64,000 bases of DNA, taken from Bacteroidales bacterium. Its GTDB lineage: Bacteria > Bacteroidota > Bacteroidia > Bacteroidales > P3. The stretch is from contig JAFWZP010000031.1 in the NCBI GenBank assembly GCA_017522255.1, positions 1-64,000 of the forward strand. Direction: 5' to 3'. Shown one piece after another: positions 53,141 through 63,094 of the stretch. A program made the translations under genes and the position numbers. The notes beneath the pieces are model-generated. The model made no database searches. It had not been told where the DNA came from and was given only the letters and a program-made list of their open reading frames with translations. Every line of letters starts with the position of its first letter. Position 1 is the first letter of the stretch.

Positions 53141-54430
53141 ATGATAGACATTCAAAACATAAAAAACCGATATAGTATAATAGGCAACAATTTGGAGCTG
53201 AACCATTCGTTGTCAGTAGCCGTACAAGTGGCAACTAACGATTTGAGTGTGTTGATAACCGGCGAAAGTGGCGTGGGTAAAGATGTGTTTTCAAAAATAA
53301 TACACGAAAACAGTTCTCGAAAACATAAGAACCTTGTGGCGGTCAACTGCGGTGCCATACCTGAAGGCACTATAGAAAGTGAACTTTTCGGACATGTTAA
53401 AGGTGCATTTACAAGTGCCGACAAAGATAGAAAAGGGTATTTTGAAATGGCTGATGGTGGCACTATATTTTTGGACGAGATAGGCGAACTGCCGTTGGCA
53501 ATGCAAGCCAAACTACTAAGAGTATTGCAGAGTGGCGAAATGATGCGTGTAGGTTCGTCAGAAACAAAGAAAGTGAATGTAAGAGTGGTAGCCGCCACTA
53601 ATATGGATATTACAAAGGCAATAAAAGAGGGCAAATTCCGCACAGATTTGTACTATCGTTTAAATCAAATACCAATATACCTACCACCGCTTCGCGAACG
53701 CAAAGAGGATATAGAACTACTTTTTAGAAAATTTGCTTCCGACATTGCCGACACCTACAAAATGAAACCACTGAAACTGACCGAAAGTGGAAAAGAATAC
53801 TTCATCAACTACCCATGGTATGGCAACATTCGCGAACTAAAAAACATAACCGAACAAATATCCATAATAGAAAAGGAAAGAGAAATAACCGACGAAATAG
53901 CGATGAAATACTTGCAGTATAGTCACGAAAGCAAACTACCTGCTCTATATCAACACCATGAGGTAAGCCAAACAACAAACACTATAACAGATAGAGAACT
54001 ACTGCTGAAGGCACTATCGATGGGACAAATGATAAGCGAGATGCGAAACGAGATAAACGAGCTAAAGAAAACACTGGCAGCACTTATGCAATCGGGCATA
54101 AAAATAAACAGCACACAACTGCCTACCAACACCACACAAAACATACATGACGAAGCTATTTATGATGTAGAAGAAAACGATGTATCTTATACTCACGCTC
54201 ATTATCACGACAACGACTATCCCAATACTGCCGAAAAAGAAATTGAAGAAGATGAATTTGTCGACACAGAAATAATATACGACGAGCCTCTGGCACTCGA
54301 AGAACGCGAAAAGAATGCCATACGCAAAGCACTGGAAAAACACAACGGCAATCGTAAAAACGCTGCTATGGAACTACACATATCGGAACGAACTCTGTAT
54401 CGCAAACTAAGAGAATACGGAATACAATAA
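53141..54430 (+). CDS. Sigma-54 activator, Fis-type, no receiver domain
   Basis: The product has about 429 residues from ATG 53141. The AAA domain starts near residue 10: Walker A GESGVGKD, then ELFGHVKGAFTSADKDRKGY (a GAFTSA form of the sigma-54 contact loop), Walker B GGTIFLDEIGELP, and FRTDLYYRLNQIPIYLPPLR. There is no N-terminal receiver or sensor domain. An unusually acidic linker of about 90 residues precedes the C-terminal Fis helix-turn-helix (GNRKNAAMELHISERTLYRK). It should activate RpoN-dependent promoters. Its stop overlaps the aroA start. Confidence 0.9.
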   Translation: MIDIQNIKNRYSIIGNNLELNHSLSVAVQVATNDLSVLITGESGVGKDVFSKIIHENSSRKHKNLVAVNCGAIPEGTIESELFGHVKGAFTSADKDRKGYFEMADGGTIFLDEIGELPLAMQAKLLRVLQSGEMMRVGSSETKKVNVRVVAATNMDITKAIKEGKFRTDLYYRLNQIPIYLPPLRERKEDIELLFRKFASDIADTYKMKPLKLTESGKEYFINYPWYGNIRELKNITEQISIIEKEREITDEIAMKYLQYSHESKLPALYQHHEVSQTTNTITDRELLLKALSMGQMISEMRNEINELKKTLAALMQSGIKINSTQLPTNTTQNIHDEAIYDVEENDVSYTHAHYHDNDYPNTAEKEIEEDEFVDTEIIYDEPLALEEREKNAIRKALEKHNGNRKNAAMELHISERTLYRKLREYGIQ

Positions 54431-55647
54431 TGACTATGGCAACACAGCTCTCTTTTAATATAAACGTACCAACATCAAAAAGCTTATCAAATCGATGGTT
54501 GGTACTGAACTACTTATGCAACAATTCTCTAAAACTACACAACATCTCTGCTGCCGATGACACTATACTTATGCAAACATTGCTGGAACAACTACGAAAA
54601 GGAGACAATAATACTTTTGACTGCAAAAATGCCGGCACAGTAGCACGATTTCTTACAACCTTGCTATCCATACATGATGGAAAAGATTTTGTAATAACGG
54701 GCGACGAACGAATGCAAAACCGCCCCATCAAACCCTTAATAAACGCACTCCTACAAATAGGTGCCGACATATCGTATGTAAACACCGAAGGGCACTTCCC
54801 TATAAAAATAAAAGGAAAAAGAATAACAGCCAACTCCATTTCTATATCAGCCAATATCAGTAGCCAATTTGTTTCGGCACTTATGCTTATAGCTCCTTTT
54901 CTGCCTCAAGGATTGACCATTGAAATGAAAGGCAAAATAGTTTCGCAAGCCTATATAGTGATGACACAAAGAGTATTGCAACAAGCCGGAATAGAAGTAG
55001 TGTGGATTGAAAACAAGATACACATACCTAATTCCTCCATAAAGCCACAAAGCATTGTGATAGAAAAAGATTGGTCGTCGGCATCGTACTTATACAATTG
55101 GATATTATTTATGGCTCAAAAAGAGTATGAGTTTTATATCGAAGGATTGTTTAAAGACTCGTGTCAGGGCGACAAAGTGGTGGCTGAACTATACGAACCA
55201 TTGGGAGTGTCCACCACCTACACTGCCTCAGGTATAATATTAAAGACAGGAAAACGAACAGCAAAATCTTTCGCTTACAATTTCAAATCTTGCCCCGATT
55301 TGGCACCAACGCTGGCAGTGGCATGTGCAGGATTAGGCATACCGGCAACACTATCGGGATTAGACACCTTGCCTTACAAAGAAACAAACCGAATAGAAGC
55401 CTTGACATCAGAACTAAAAAAAATGAATATCGACGTTTCGCATAATTCCACTTCGCTGTCAATAAAAGCGGGCAAAGCAAAGATAACCCAACCTATATGC
55501 ACCTACAACGACCATCGAATGGCAATGGCTTTTGCCTCACTACAAGCCTTTGACAACAGCATAATAATAGAAAAACCCGAAGTAGTGAACAAATCTTTTC
55601 CCGAATATTGGCAAGAAATTTCGAGTTTTATAACACATAAGGAATAA
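54430..55647 (+). CDS. aroA: EPSP synthase AroA
   Basis: This 405-residue protein has the features of 3-phosphoshikimate 1-carboxyvinyltransferase: NVPTSKSLSNRWLVLNYLC, KNAGTVARFLTTLLS, GDERMQNRPIKPLINAL, KETNRIEALTSELKKM and CTYNDHRMAMAFAS. It acts in the shikimate pathway. The ATG overlaps the stop of the sigma-54 activator gene (TAATG); a second ATG at 54436 is possible. Confidence 0.94.
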   Translation: MTMATQLSFNINVPTSKSLSNRWLVLNYLCNNSLKLHNISAADDTILMQTLLEQLRKGDNNTFDCKNAGTVARFLTTLLSIHDGKDFVITGDERMQNRPIKPLINALLQIGADISYVNTEGHFPIKIKGKRITANSISISANISSQFVSALMLIAPFLPQGLTIEMKGKIVSQAYIVMTQRVLQQAGIEVVWIENKIHIPNSSIKPQSIVIEKDWSSASYLYNWILFMAQKEYEFYIEGLFKDSCQGDKVVAELYEPLGVSTTYTASGIILKTGKRTAKSFAYNFKSCPDLAPTLAVACAGLGIPATLSGLDTLPYKETNRIEALTSELKKMNIDVSHNSTSLSIKAGKAKITQPICTYNDHRMAMAFASLQAFDNSIIIEKPEVVNKSFPEYWQEISSFITHKE

Positions 55648-55686
55648 AAAATAAATCTATTTTGTTGTTGTTTTAAATAATTTATG

Positions 55687-55694
55687 TATCTTTG
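55687..55694 (+). promoter_or_regulatory. TATCTTTG -7 element for porin-like gene
   Basis: Fits TAnnTTTG; it lies 92 bases before ATG 55787. Confidence 0.5.
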
Positions 55695-55786
55695 CCAAGA
55701 ATTAGAATGCGATATATGATTGCTTTTAACACTCATATATACGTACAAAACAAATAATTAGAATACAAATTTCAAAATTTTACAAG

Positions 55787-56404
55787 ATGAAAAAAATAAG
55801 TTTACTATTGTGTGCTTTAGCACTTGCCGGCATCAGTTATGCACAATCTTTTAACTTTGGATTGAAAGCCGGTCTATCATTAAGCGATTTATCGTACAAC
55901 CAAGAATCGGGTATCAGTGCCAAGGCAAATCCCGGATTTAGTGTAGGAGCGTTTGCCCGTGTGTATATCGGCGACAAATTTTATATACAACCCGAAGTGG
56001 CATATTCATTCTCGAAAATAGAATTTGACGTAAATACCGAAAACCTTATCCAAGGTACGGTTGTAGACGAAAACACTAAAATCTTCAACGAAAGCCGTCA
56101 AGGTGTTTCGATACCTGTGTTGTTTGGCTACAGATTGTTGAATCTTAAAGTTGCCAACTTACGAGTGTTTGCCGGTCCCGAATTTATGATCAGCACTTCC
56201 GATTTCGAAGAGTTGACAAAGAATGTTGAAGGGTTCGAATCTAAACCTTTCGGTGTTTCGGGTATGGCAGGTATAGGTGTTGACGCTCTTATGTTAAGCC
56301 TTGATGTGCGTTATGCATATCCTTTTACCAACGATTTTGTGATCGGTGACCAAAAAAGCAACTTCCAAGGTTGGGTAGTGTCGCTTGCTTGGAAAATATT
56401 CTAA
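55787..56404 (+). CDS. Outer-membrane beta-barrel protein
   Basis: This 205-residue protein has a signal peptide ending SYAQ. The mature part begins FNFGLKAGLSLSDLSY, continues KFYIQPEVAYSFSKIEF, and ends with an aromatic residue (SLAWKIF), as in eight-strand porin-like barrels of Bacteroidota. Function is unknown. It is a single-gene unit with promoter and terminator. Confidence 0.88.
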   Translation: MKKISLLLCALALAGISYAQSFNFGLKAGLSLSDLSYNQESGISAKANPGFSVGAFARVYIGDKFYIQPEVAYSFSKIEFDVNTENLIQGTVVDENTKIFNESRQGVSIPVLFGYRLLNLKVANLRVFAGPEFMISTSDFEELTKNVEGFESKPFGVSGMAGIGVDALMLSLDVRYAYPFTNDFVIGDQKSNFQGWVVSLAWKIF

Positions 56405-56426
56405 GAATAATCGAATAATAATAAAT

Positions 56427-56460
56427 AAAAAGACATTCGACGCACATCGGATGTCTTTTT
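56427..56460. terminator. Terminator after beta-barrel gene
   Basis: The stem AAAAAGACATTCGA / TCGGATGTCTTTTT (one mismatch) has a 6-base loop and A/T tracts on both sides. Confidence 0.85.
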
Positions 56461-56508
56461 ATTTTCGAAAAAAATGACACAACACTTGTACAAAACAATA
56501 TAATTGTA

Positions 56509-56516
56509 TACCTTTG
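56509..56516 (+). promoter_or_regulatory. TACCTTTG -7 element for nadK
   Basis: A TTG at 56486-56488 stands exactly 20 bases upstream, a full Bacteroidota promoter. The start codon 56543 follows 27 bases later. Confidence 0.7.
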
Positions 56517-56542
56517 CACTTTCAAAACAAACAACCACAAAC

Positions 56543-57424
56543 ATGAAAATAGGTCTCTTTGGAAAGAAATACGACGCTGAAACTCAAAAATATCTGCAAC
56601 TTTTGGTAGAGATATTAGAACAAAATAATATCGAAATATTTGTATTGGACACCTACTATTCCATTATTTCGGAATACATAATCTTTGCCAAACAGCCCAA
56701 ACTATTGCTCAACGACCGTTTGCAACCCGGCGAAATAGACTTTTTGTTTTCGATAGGTGGCGATGGCACATTGCTAAGCTCGGTAAGCGTAATACAAAAC
56801 TCCAATATTCCGGTATTGGGTGTAAATATGGGGCATTTGGGTTTTCTTACAAGCATAAACCCCAATAATATAAAAGGCTTTGTTGCCGAATTTATTGCCG
56901 GCAACTACAATATCGAAGACCATTCGTTGCTACATGTCGAAATGATTCAAAATCGCGAAACCACCCATAGCTTTGTAATGAACGAAGTATCGATACACCG
57001 CCAAAACAACTCCTCGATGTTATCTAGCAACGTATATATCAACGACGAGATATTGGCCACCTACAATGGCGACGGACTTATAGTGGCCACACCCACAGGG
57101 TCTACAGCATATTCGCTAAGCTGTGGCGGTCCCATACTAACCCCCGACTCGCACTGCTTTGTAATAACACCAATAGCAGTACACACACTTACACTACGCC
57201 CTCTTATTATTCCCGAAACATCGAAAATACGTTTGGTAACATGCAACAAAGACCAACAGATGTATGTGGGACGCGACAGCCAAATGGAACTCATGAACAG
57301 CGACCGCGAAATACTATTATACAAAGAAAACTTTTCGATAAAACTTATACGTATGAAAAGCAAAGGTTTCTATAGTGCCATACGCGAAAAACTTATGTGG
57401 GGTGCAAATTGCGTAAACAGATAG
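56543..57424 (+). CDS. nadK: NAD kinase
   Basis: This 293-residue protein starts at ATG 56543 (downstream of the promoter). The GGDGTLL motif is in FSIGGDGTLLSSVSV, GVNMGHLGFL lies after it, and GDGLIVATPTGSTAYSLSCG is the conserved block II. It makes NADP from NAD. Cytoplasmic, full length. Confidence 0.95.
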   Translation: MKIGLFGKKYDAETQKYLQLLVEILEQNNIEIFVLDTYYSIISEYIIFAKQPKLLLNDRLQPGEIDFLFSIGGDGTLLSSVSVIQNSNIPVLGVNMGHLGFLTSINPNNIKGFVAEFIAGNYNIEDHSLLHVEMIQNRETTHSFVMNEVSIHRQNNSSMLSSNVYINDEILATYNGDGLIVATPTGSTAYSLSCGGPILTPDSHCFVITPIAVHTLTLRPLIIPETSKIRLVTCNKDQQMYVGRDSQMELMNSDREILLYKENFSIKLIRMKSKGFYSAIREKLMWGANCVNR

Positions 57425-57428
57425 TTTG

Positions 57429-57478
57429 AACATTGGCTTTTGGCTTGCGACACCTAAAGATAGCTAAAAGCCAATGTT
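57429..57478. terminator. Hairpin terminator between nadK and yeiH
   Basis: The 17-bp stem with one mismatch, AACATTGGCTTTTGGCT / AGCTAAAAGCCAATGTT, lies between two convergent genes. The T-tract is short. Confidence 0.7.
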
Positions 57479-57483
57479 TGTTA

Positions 57484-58533
57484 CTACCCTATAATCGGCA
57501 ATAAATACTTAGCTATAATATATCCTCCACCCACAAGCCACACATATAATATGGTTGCCAAATAAAATGGTTTAGCTCCGGCTTTGCGGAATTTATTGAA
57601 ACCGGTATCGGTGCCTAATGCCGTCATAGCCATAGTGAGCAAAAAGGTATCGAAAGTGTTTATCGATGACTGCACAGTGTTCATAACCTCAGCCGAAACA
57701 AACATTTGCAATACCGAATTAATGCCTATCACCACCAAAAACAATAGTGCAAACCATGGTATTGTTATTTTTGTTTTATCTGCTGTTTGTTGTTTTCTCA
57801 ACAAAATGTAACTCATTATCAGCAGTACCGGTGCTAAAAGTATTACCCTTATCATCTTGGTTATGGTAGCATTGTCGGCAATCCCCAACAAGCCATCAGG
57901 GTCCATGGCGTTGCCGGCTCCCACCACATGAGCCACCTCATGCAATGTACTACCGGTGTATATAGCCATTTGGCTTGCAGACAAATCAAACAAACCCAAG
58001 CGATATAATATAGGGTATACAAACATTGACAATGTACCAAATATCACCACAGTGGTAACGGCAATGGTGGTTTTGTGCGACTCGGCTTTCACCACCGGTT
58101 CGGCACCAAGCACAGCAGCGGCACCGCAAATGGCACTACCCACCGAAGTAAGCAACGTAGTATCTTTGTCCAACTTAATAACACGCCCCACCACTATACC
58201 CAAAAGCAGTGTACCGGACACTATAATACAATCGGCAGCTACTGCCGGAAGTCCTATCTGTGCCACCTGCTGGAAAGTAAGACGAAAACCATATAGTATA
58301 ATACCTAATCGCAATATCTGTTTGGAACAAAACTTTATGCCCGGCACCCAGCTTTCGGGCAAACGACTACGAAAAGTATTGGCATATACCATACCCAACA
58401 GCAATCCAACTATAAGCGGACTAAGCGACAACTGCTTTACAAAGTCCAAACGAGCAATAAAAAATGCCGAAATAGCAAATGCCATCACAAGCAACACTCC
58501 ATACAAAGAGCCGATATTTATCTTTTTAATCAT
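57484..58533 (-). CDS. yeiH: YeiH-family putative sulfate exporter
   Basis: The product has about 349 residues from ATG 58533; an upstream TTG at 58542 is rejected. It has about ten membrane helices and the UPF0324/YeiH blocks LGIILYGFRLTFQQVAQIG, SAICGAAAVLGAEPVVKA, STLHEVAHVVGAG and TALGTDTGFNKFRKAG. It is a predicted inner-membrane transporter, named as sulfate exporter by family only. A TACCTTTG box is at 58560-58567. Confidence 0.88.
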   Translation of the reverse strand: MIKKINIGSLYGVLLVMAFAISAFFIARLDFVKQLSLSPLIVGLLLGMVYANTFRSRLPESWVPGIKFCSKQILRLGIILYGFRLTFQQVAQIGLPAVAADCIIVSGTLLLGIVVGRVIKLDKDTTLLTSVGSAICGAAAVLGAEPVVKAESHKTTIAVTTVVIFGTLSMFVYPILYRLGLFDLSASQMAIYTGSTLHEVAHVVGAGNAMDPDGLLGIADNATITKMIRVILLAPVLLIMSYILLRKQQTADKTKITIPWFALLFLVVIGINSVLQMFVSAEVMNTVQSSINTFDTFLLTMAMTALGTDTGFNKFRKAGAKPFYLATILYVWLVGGGYIIAKYLLPIIG

Positions 58534-58559
58534 ATCTATCAATACTTTTTATTATTTTG

Positions 58560-58567
58560 CAAAGGTA
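58560..58567 (-). promoter_or_regulatory. TACCTTTG -7 element for yeiH
   Basis: The minus-strand TACCTTTG lies 26 bases before the ATG at 58533. Confidence 0.6.
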
Positions 58568-58650
58568 CATATTTATTTCTATTATTACTATGAAATGCTG
58601 ATAAATAAATCAAAAGCATTCTTTTTCATAAATATACGCTAGCTATAATT

Positions 58651-59235
58651 TCATATAACAATACGCACATCTATGGATACGCCCGATTCCTTTTCCGGCA
58701 TAATTCCACGTTTCAGAGAGTCCATCAGCTGCATTATTTGCGTGGGCGATATTGGCTTTTCACTTTTTATCGTTACTGTTTCGTAGCCTTGTTTGCCCAA
58801 TATTATTGTCACCCTCTCAGTGCTATAAACGTTGAAACTGCCGGCAATACCGTTGTACAATCCATTGCGGATGGTTTTGATCTCAAAGTCCGCAACATCG
58901 CCTCGACGTGGCAAATCCTTGACCGGCATGTGTATACACCCCGTGCTATCGGTGGTAAGCTCCAATGCCGACTGGGTTTCAGAGCCTTTGAAAAAAACGG
59001 TGCAAACAACAGGTGAATGGTTGTTGGAGTTTAAAACACGAATAGCTACAGCTTCATTCTCTTCTATTTGCTTGATGGTTTTATGCATATCAGCAGTGTC
59101 TATACTATCCATTGTTTGGGCTTCGGTGTAGTAATACGAGGTTTCCGACAACACATTTACCACTTCGTATTCCTGTCCATACAACACTGCCGAAAACGTT
59201 GCAAAAACCAATAATATCATTATACGTTTCATCAT
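58651..59235 (-). CDS. Secreted protein, carboxypeptidase-regulatory-like
   Basis: This 194-residue protein has a signal peptide ending LYGQ. The mature part has a beta-sandwich-like pattern (VFFKGSETQSALELTTDSTG, RVTIILGKQGYETVTIKSEK) resembling carboxypeptidase regulatory or PEGA-like domains. A start on either of two adjacent ATGs (59235, 59232) is possible. Specific function unknown. Confidence 0.65.
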   Translation of the reverse strand: MMKRIMILLVFATFSAVLYGQEYEVVNVLSETSYYYTEAQTMDSIDTADMHKTIKQIEENEAVAIRVLNSNNHSPVVCTVFFKGSETQSALELTTDSTGCIHMPVKDLPRRGDVADFEIKTIRNGLYNGIAGSFNVYSTERVTIILGKQGYETVTIKSEKPISPTQIMQLMDSLKRGIMPEKESGVSIDVRIVI

Positions 59236-59279
59236 AAGTTCAATTCTTTTATTATAAGTTACGTTTTTTCATTGGATTT

Positions 59280-59975
59280 TTACATTGGTATAAAGAAAGA
59301 TATAGTACTAAATATTGGTGCCAAAAAATAATGTGAAATTCTCCTGAAACCACCACAACTTATACACCATTCATACTTAATGTTTTTCATAGAAAAGACC
59401 TCATTATTTATCGTCAAATCGTAAGAAACAAATAAAACCTTTGGCATCCTTTTTTTGTTTTTACTCACCTTTTCAATATCCAAACTCGGCCAAATATGCT
59501 TCTTTGGCGAATAATCACCATCCAAAATAAAAGTATATGGAAGCGTATCTACTTCTCCCGATTCTTTTTTGTACTTCCCATTTTCATTAAAAAACAAATT
59601 CCAACCTGTAGTTGCTTGTAAAGTATCACCATTTCCATCGGTTATCACAAAACCATTTAATATAATAGTATCGGCTGAATAGCTCTGCTTTTCTCTCAAA
59701 AAAGTTTCTATCTCTATTTCATAATGTATATCCTTCCCAACAAATACTGTTTTTATATTAGTTGAAGAATAATCCAAATCACTATTTACCAATAAGCTAT
59801 CTGATGATAAAAATCTTGTATCATCCCCATAAGCCGAAGAATACCCATAATTATTAAATGGCTCTGATTTCAATTCATACAAATAGGAACAATAGCCACA
59901 GCTTTCGAAAAGTAAAGCAATTAATACGCAAAGACAGAAATTTGCGAATCGAAAATATTTAGTTTTTGACCTCAT
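59280..59975 (-). CDS. Unknown lipoprotein
   Basis: The product has about 231 residues from ATG 59975, which gives a signal peptide with lipobox ESC; a much longer frame to 60254 runs through the repeat region and the promoter and is rejected. The mature protein is beta-rich with many Tyr, Asp and Ser. No family is recognised. A TACCTTTG box is at 59997-60004. Confidence 0.7.
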   Translation of the reverse strand: MRSKTKYFRFANFCLCVLIALLFESCGYCSYLYELKSEPFNNYGYSSAYGDDTRFLSSDSLLVNSDLDYSSTNIKTVFVGKDIHYEIEIETFLREKQSYSADTIILNGFVITDGNGDTLQATTGWNLFFNENGKYKKESGEVDTLPYTFILDGDYSPKKHIWPSLDIEKVSKNKKRMPKVLFVSYDLTINNEVFSMKNIKYEWCISCGGFRRISHYFLAPIFSTISFFIPM

Positions 59976-59996
59976 ATCATTACATTTTTGATTTTG

Positions 59997-60004
59997 CAAA
60001 GGTA
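59997..60004 (-). promoter_or_regulatory. TACCTTTG -7 element
   Basis: The minus-strand TACCTTTG lies 21 bases before ATG 59975 and sets the start of the lipoprotein gene. Confidence 0.6.
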
Positions 60005-60089
60005 CATATTTATTTCGACATATACAAATAAGTAGCCTCTCTGTTTTATAAGCGAGTGCAGGGCATAGATTTTGACAGTCTTCCGAAGA

Positions 60090-60300
60090 GGTGGTTGCCC
60101 GTGTGCTATTATGGTGGTTGCCGTTGTTCGAAAAGGGTGGTTGACCGCGTGCTGTAATGGTGGTTCGCAAATGCCATCTGCGACCATCGCAAATGCCATC
60201 TGCAAGGGTCGCAAATGCCATTTGCACATATTGCAAATGGCATTTGCAAACCACCTTTTCAGCACAACGCCAACCACCCTTTCAGCACAGCGGCAACCAT
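60090..60300. repeat. Large interrupted inverted repeat around a 22-bp-period array
   Basis: The left arm contains ATGGTGGTTGCC, AAAGGGTGGTTG and AATGGTGGTT. The right arm contains AACCACCTTTTC, CAACCACCCTTTC and GGCAACCAT. The arms pair across the array at 60167-60247. No gene. Confidence 0.7.
60167..60247 (+). repeat. 22-bp-period tandem repeat, 3.7 units
   Basis: Units start at 60167, 60189, 60211 and 60233. Each opens with GCAAATGCCAT(C/T)TGC or the perfect palindrome GCAAATGGCATTTGC, followed by a variable 7-base spacer. Confidence 0.9.
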
Positions 60301-60360
60301 GATTTCGGAACACAATACAAATATCAATGACAACCAAGAAATTACATTTTCATAGTAGAG

Positions 60361-60455
60361 CATGAAATTTTCCTCACGAGGTTGTTGAATTTTCCTCACG
60401 AGGTTGTTTGTGCTACATCGCGACGTTGTTCTATCGGCATCGGGAGGGAAAAAAC
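60361..60455. repeat. Dispersed palindromic repeat, copy 2
   Basis: Two tandem units with AATTTTCCTCACGAGGTTGTT-type sequence, followed by CATCGCGACGTTGTT. It aligns with the reverse complement of 49297-49400. Confidence 0.65.
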
Positions 60456-60708
60456 ATAACAGGCACCACCTCTCATAAAACAATACATCTAACAGCAAAT
60501 ATATAATAGCATACATATTATACATAATACTTTAGTTAACAAACATTTAAAAGAAAACATATCAAACTTCCTGTTTTTGAGTTTTTCACCCCTCAAAATA
60601 GGTATTTCCAACACACAAAGCAGAGTTATACTCCACTCAAAAAGGCATTATAAACATCAGATATACAGCAAAAAGTAAAAAAAAGTTGGTAGATATAAAA
60701 AAAAGTTG

Positions 60709-60716
60709 TACCTTTG
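60709..60716 (+). promoter_or_regulatory. TACCTTTG -7 element for tRNA-Gly
   Basis: A TTG at 60686-60688 lies exactly 20 bases upstream; the tRNA starts 39 bases later. Confidence 0.7.
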
Positions 60717-60754
60717 CACCCGCAAAAGAGGCACAAAAGAGTGCCGAACACCAA

Positions 60755-60830
<76 letters not shown>

Positions 60831-60878
60831 AAGAAGACAGGTAGAAAGAAGGCAAATACATTGTCTTCTTTTTTTTTG
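60831..60878 (+). terminator. Terminator after tRNA-Gly
   Basis: The 9-bp stem AAGAAGACA / TGTCTTCTT is followed by a T-run, directly after the tRNA CCA. Confidence 0.75.
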
Positions 60879-60938
60879 ACATAACTCCTATACGTTGTGC
60901 TATATAACAATAAGCTCCGATGGTGGAAAAAGCAATAA

Positions 60939-63011
<2,073 letters not shown>

Positions 63012-63053
63012 GAAACGTTAAAAAAAACATTTGTGCAGTACAAAAAAAAATTG

Positions 63054-63061
63054 TATCTTTG
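63054..63061 (+). promoter_or_regulatory. TATCTTTG -7 element for M6 protease
   Basis: A TTG at 63031-63033 lies 20 bases upstream. The ATG follows at 63095. Confidence 0.7.
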
Positions 63062-63094
63062 CACCCGCATTTAAGAAAAAAAATATAGATAACA

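Noticed and set aside
60167..60247. Possible CRISPR array with short spacers
   Set aside because: Spacers would be only about 7 bases and no cas genes are present; it is a tandem array.
59976..60254. N-terminal extension of the lipoprotein ORF
   Set aside because: It runs through the 22-bp array and the TACCTTTG promoter; ATG 59975 gives a proper lipoprotein signal.
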